In this document: positions 63,984 to 64,000 of the stretch, one piece after another
How positions within the stretch are numbered: the first letter of the stretch is position 1
How the letters are laid out: each line of letters starts with the position of its first letter
Translations under genes and position numbers: made by a program
Notes under the pieces: model-generated
What the model saw: the letters and a program-made list of their open reading frames with translations, nothing else
The model's database searches: none
Told to the model about the DNA's origin: nothing
DNA from: Paragonimus skrjabini miyazakii
Lineage: Eukaryota; Platyhelminthes; Trematoda; Plagiorchiida; Troglotrematidae
Length of the DNA stretch: 64,000 bases
Direction: 5' to 3'
NCBI GenBank assembly: GCA_014338405.1
Contig: JTDE01000115.1
Coordinates: forward strand, 55,109 to 119,108

Positions 63984-64000
63984 GTGAATACCGCTATCTA

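Overview
This is an AT-rich eukaryotic (metazoan) nuclear window in which short coding exons are separated by long introns. I infer a platyhelminth, probably a fluke. The grounds are kilobase-scale introns, a Penelope-like element with a GIY-YIG nuclease, and tRNA-derived SINE-like repeats. This is inference only, because no rRNA, mitochondrial or other diagnostic marker is present.

One plus-strand gene explains nearly everything. I assembled 13 coding exons by eye from splice sites and reading-frame phase: 1858-2122 (ATG at 1883), 14810-15121, 25341-25968, 32469-32770, 34023-34131, 37075-37433, 45465-45564, 54673-54842, 57817-57984, 58225-58775, 60636-60720, 62979-63458 and 63874-63983. All junctions agree in phase, giving 3614 coding bases (1204 codons plus 2 bases). 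The reading frame is still open where the window ends. The product is a Ras-superfamily guanine nucleotide exchange factor. It has an N-terminal extension of about 650 residues that I do not recognise, a RasGEF_N (REM) domain spread over exons 7-10, a polar serine-rich linker, and the start of a CDC25-type RasGEF catalytic domain in exons 11-13. The catalytic domain carries an unusual insertion of roughly 90 residues. The subfamily (RalGDS/RGL-like or other) cannot be fixed from what is visible.

Region by region: 1-1857 is upstream or 5' non-coding sequence. 2.1-25.3 kb is two introns of over 10 kb around exon 2, with a 31-bp hairpin near 17.5 kb and a fold-back repeat that runs into a 749-N gap at 22125-22873. 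25.3-37.4 kb holds the cluster of N-terminal-extension exons plus two doubtful cassette exons. 37.4-54.7 kb is two long introns around exon 7. The second contains a 5'-truncated Penelope-like element with inverted terminal arms, a tRNA-like SINE and a 100-N gap. 54.7-64 kb holds the RasGEF exons, with an inverted pair of tRNA-derived repeats in one intron.

No prokaryotic feature, CRISPR array or multi-gene system is present. The points most worth checking are the insertion in the catalytic domain, the tandem AG acceptor of exon 6 (which decides between a full GEF and a truncated protein), and the composite PLE/SINE insertion inside the intron that splits the REM domain.
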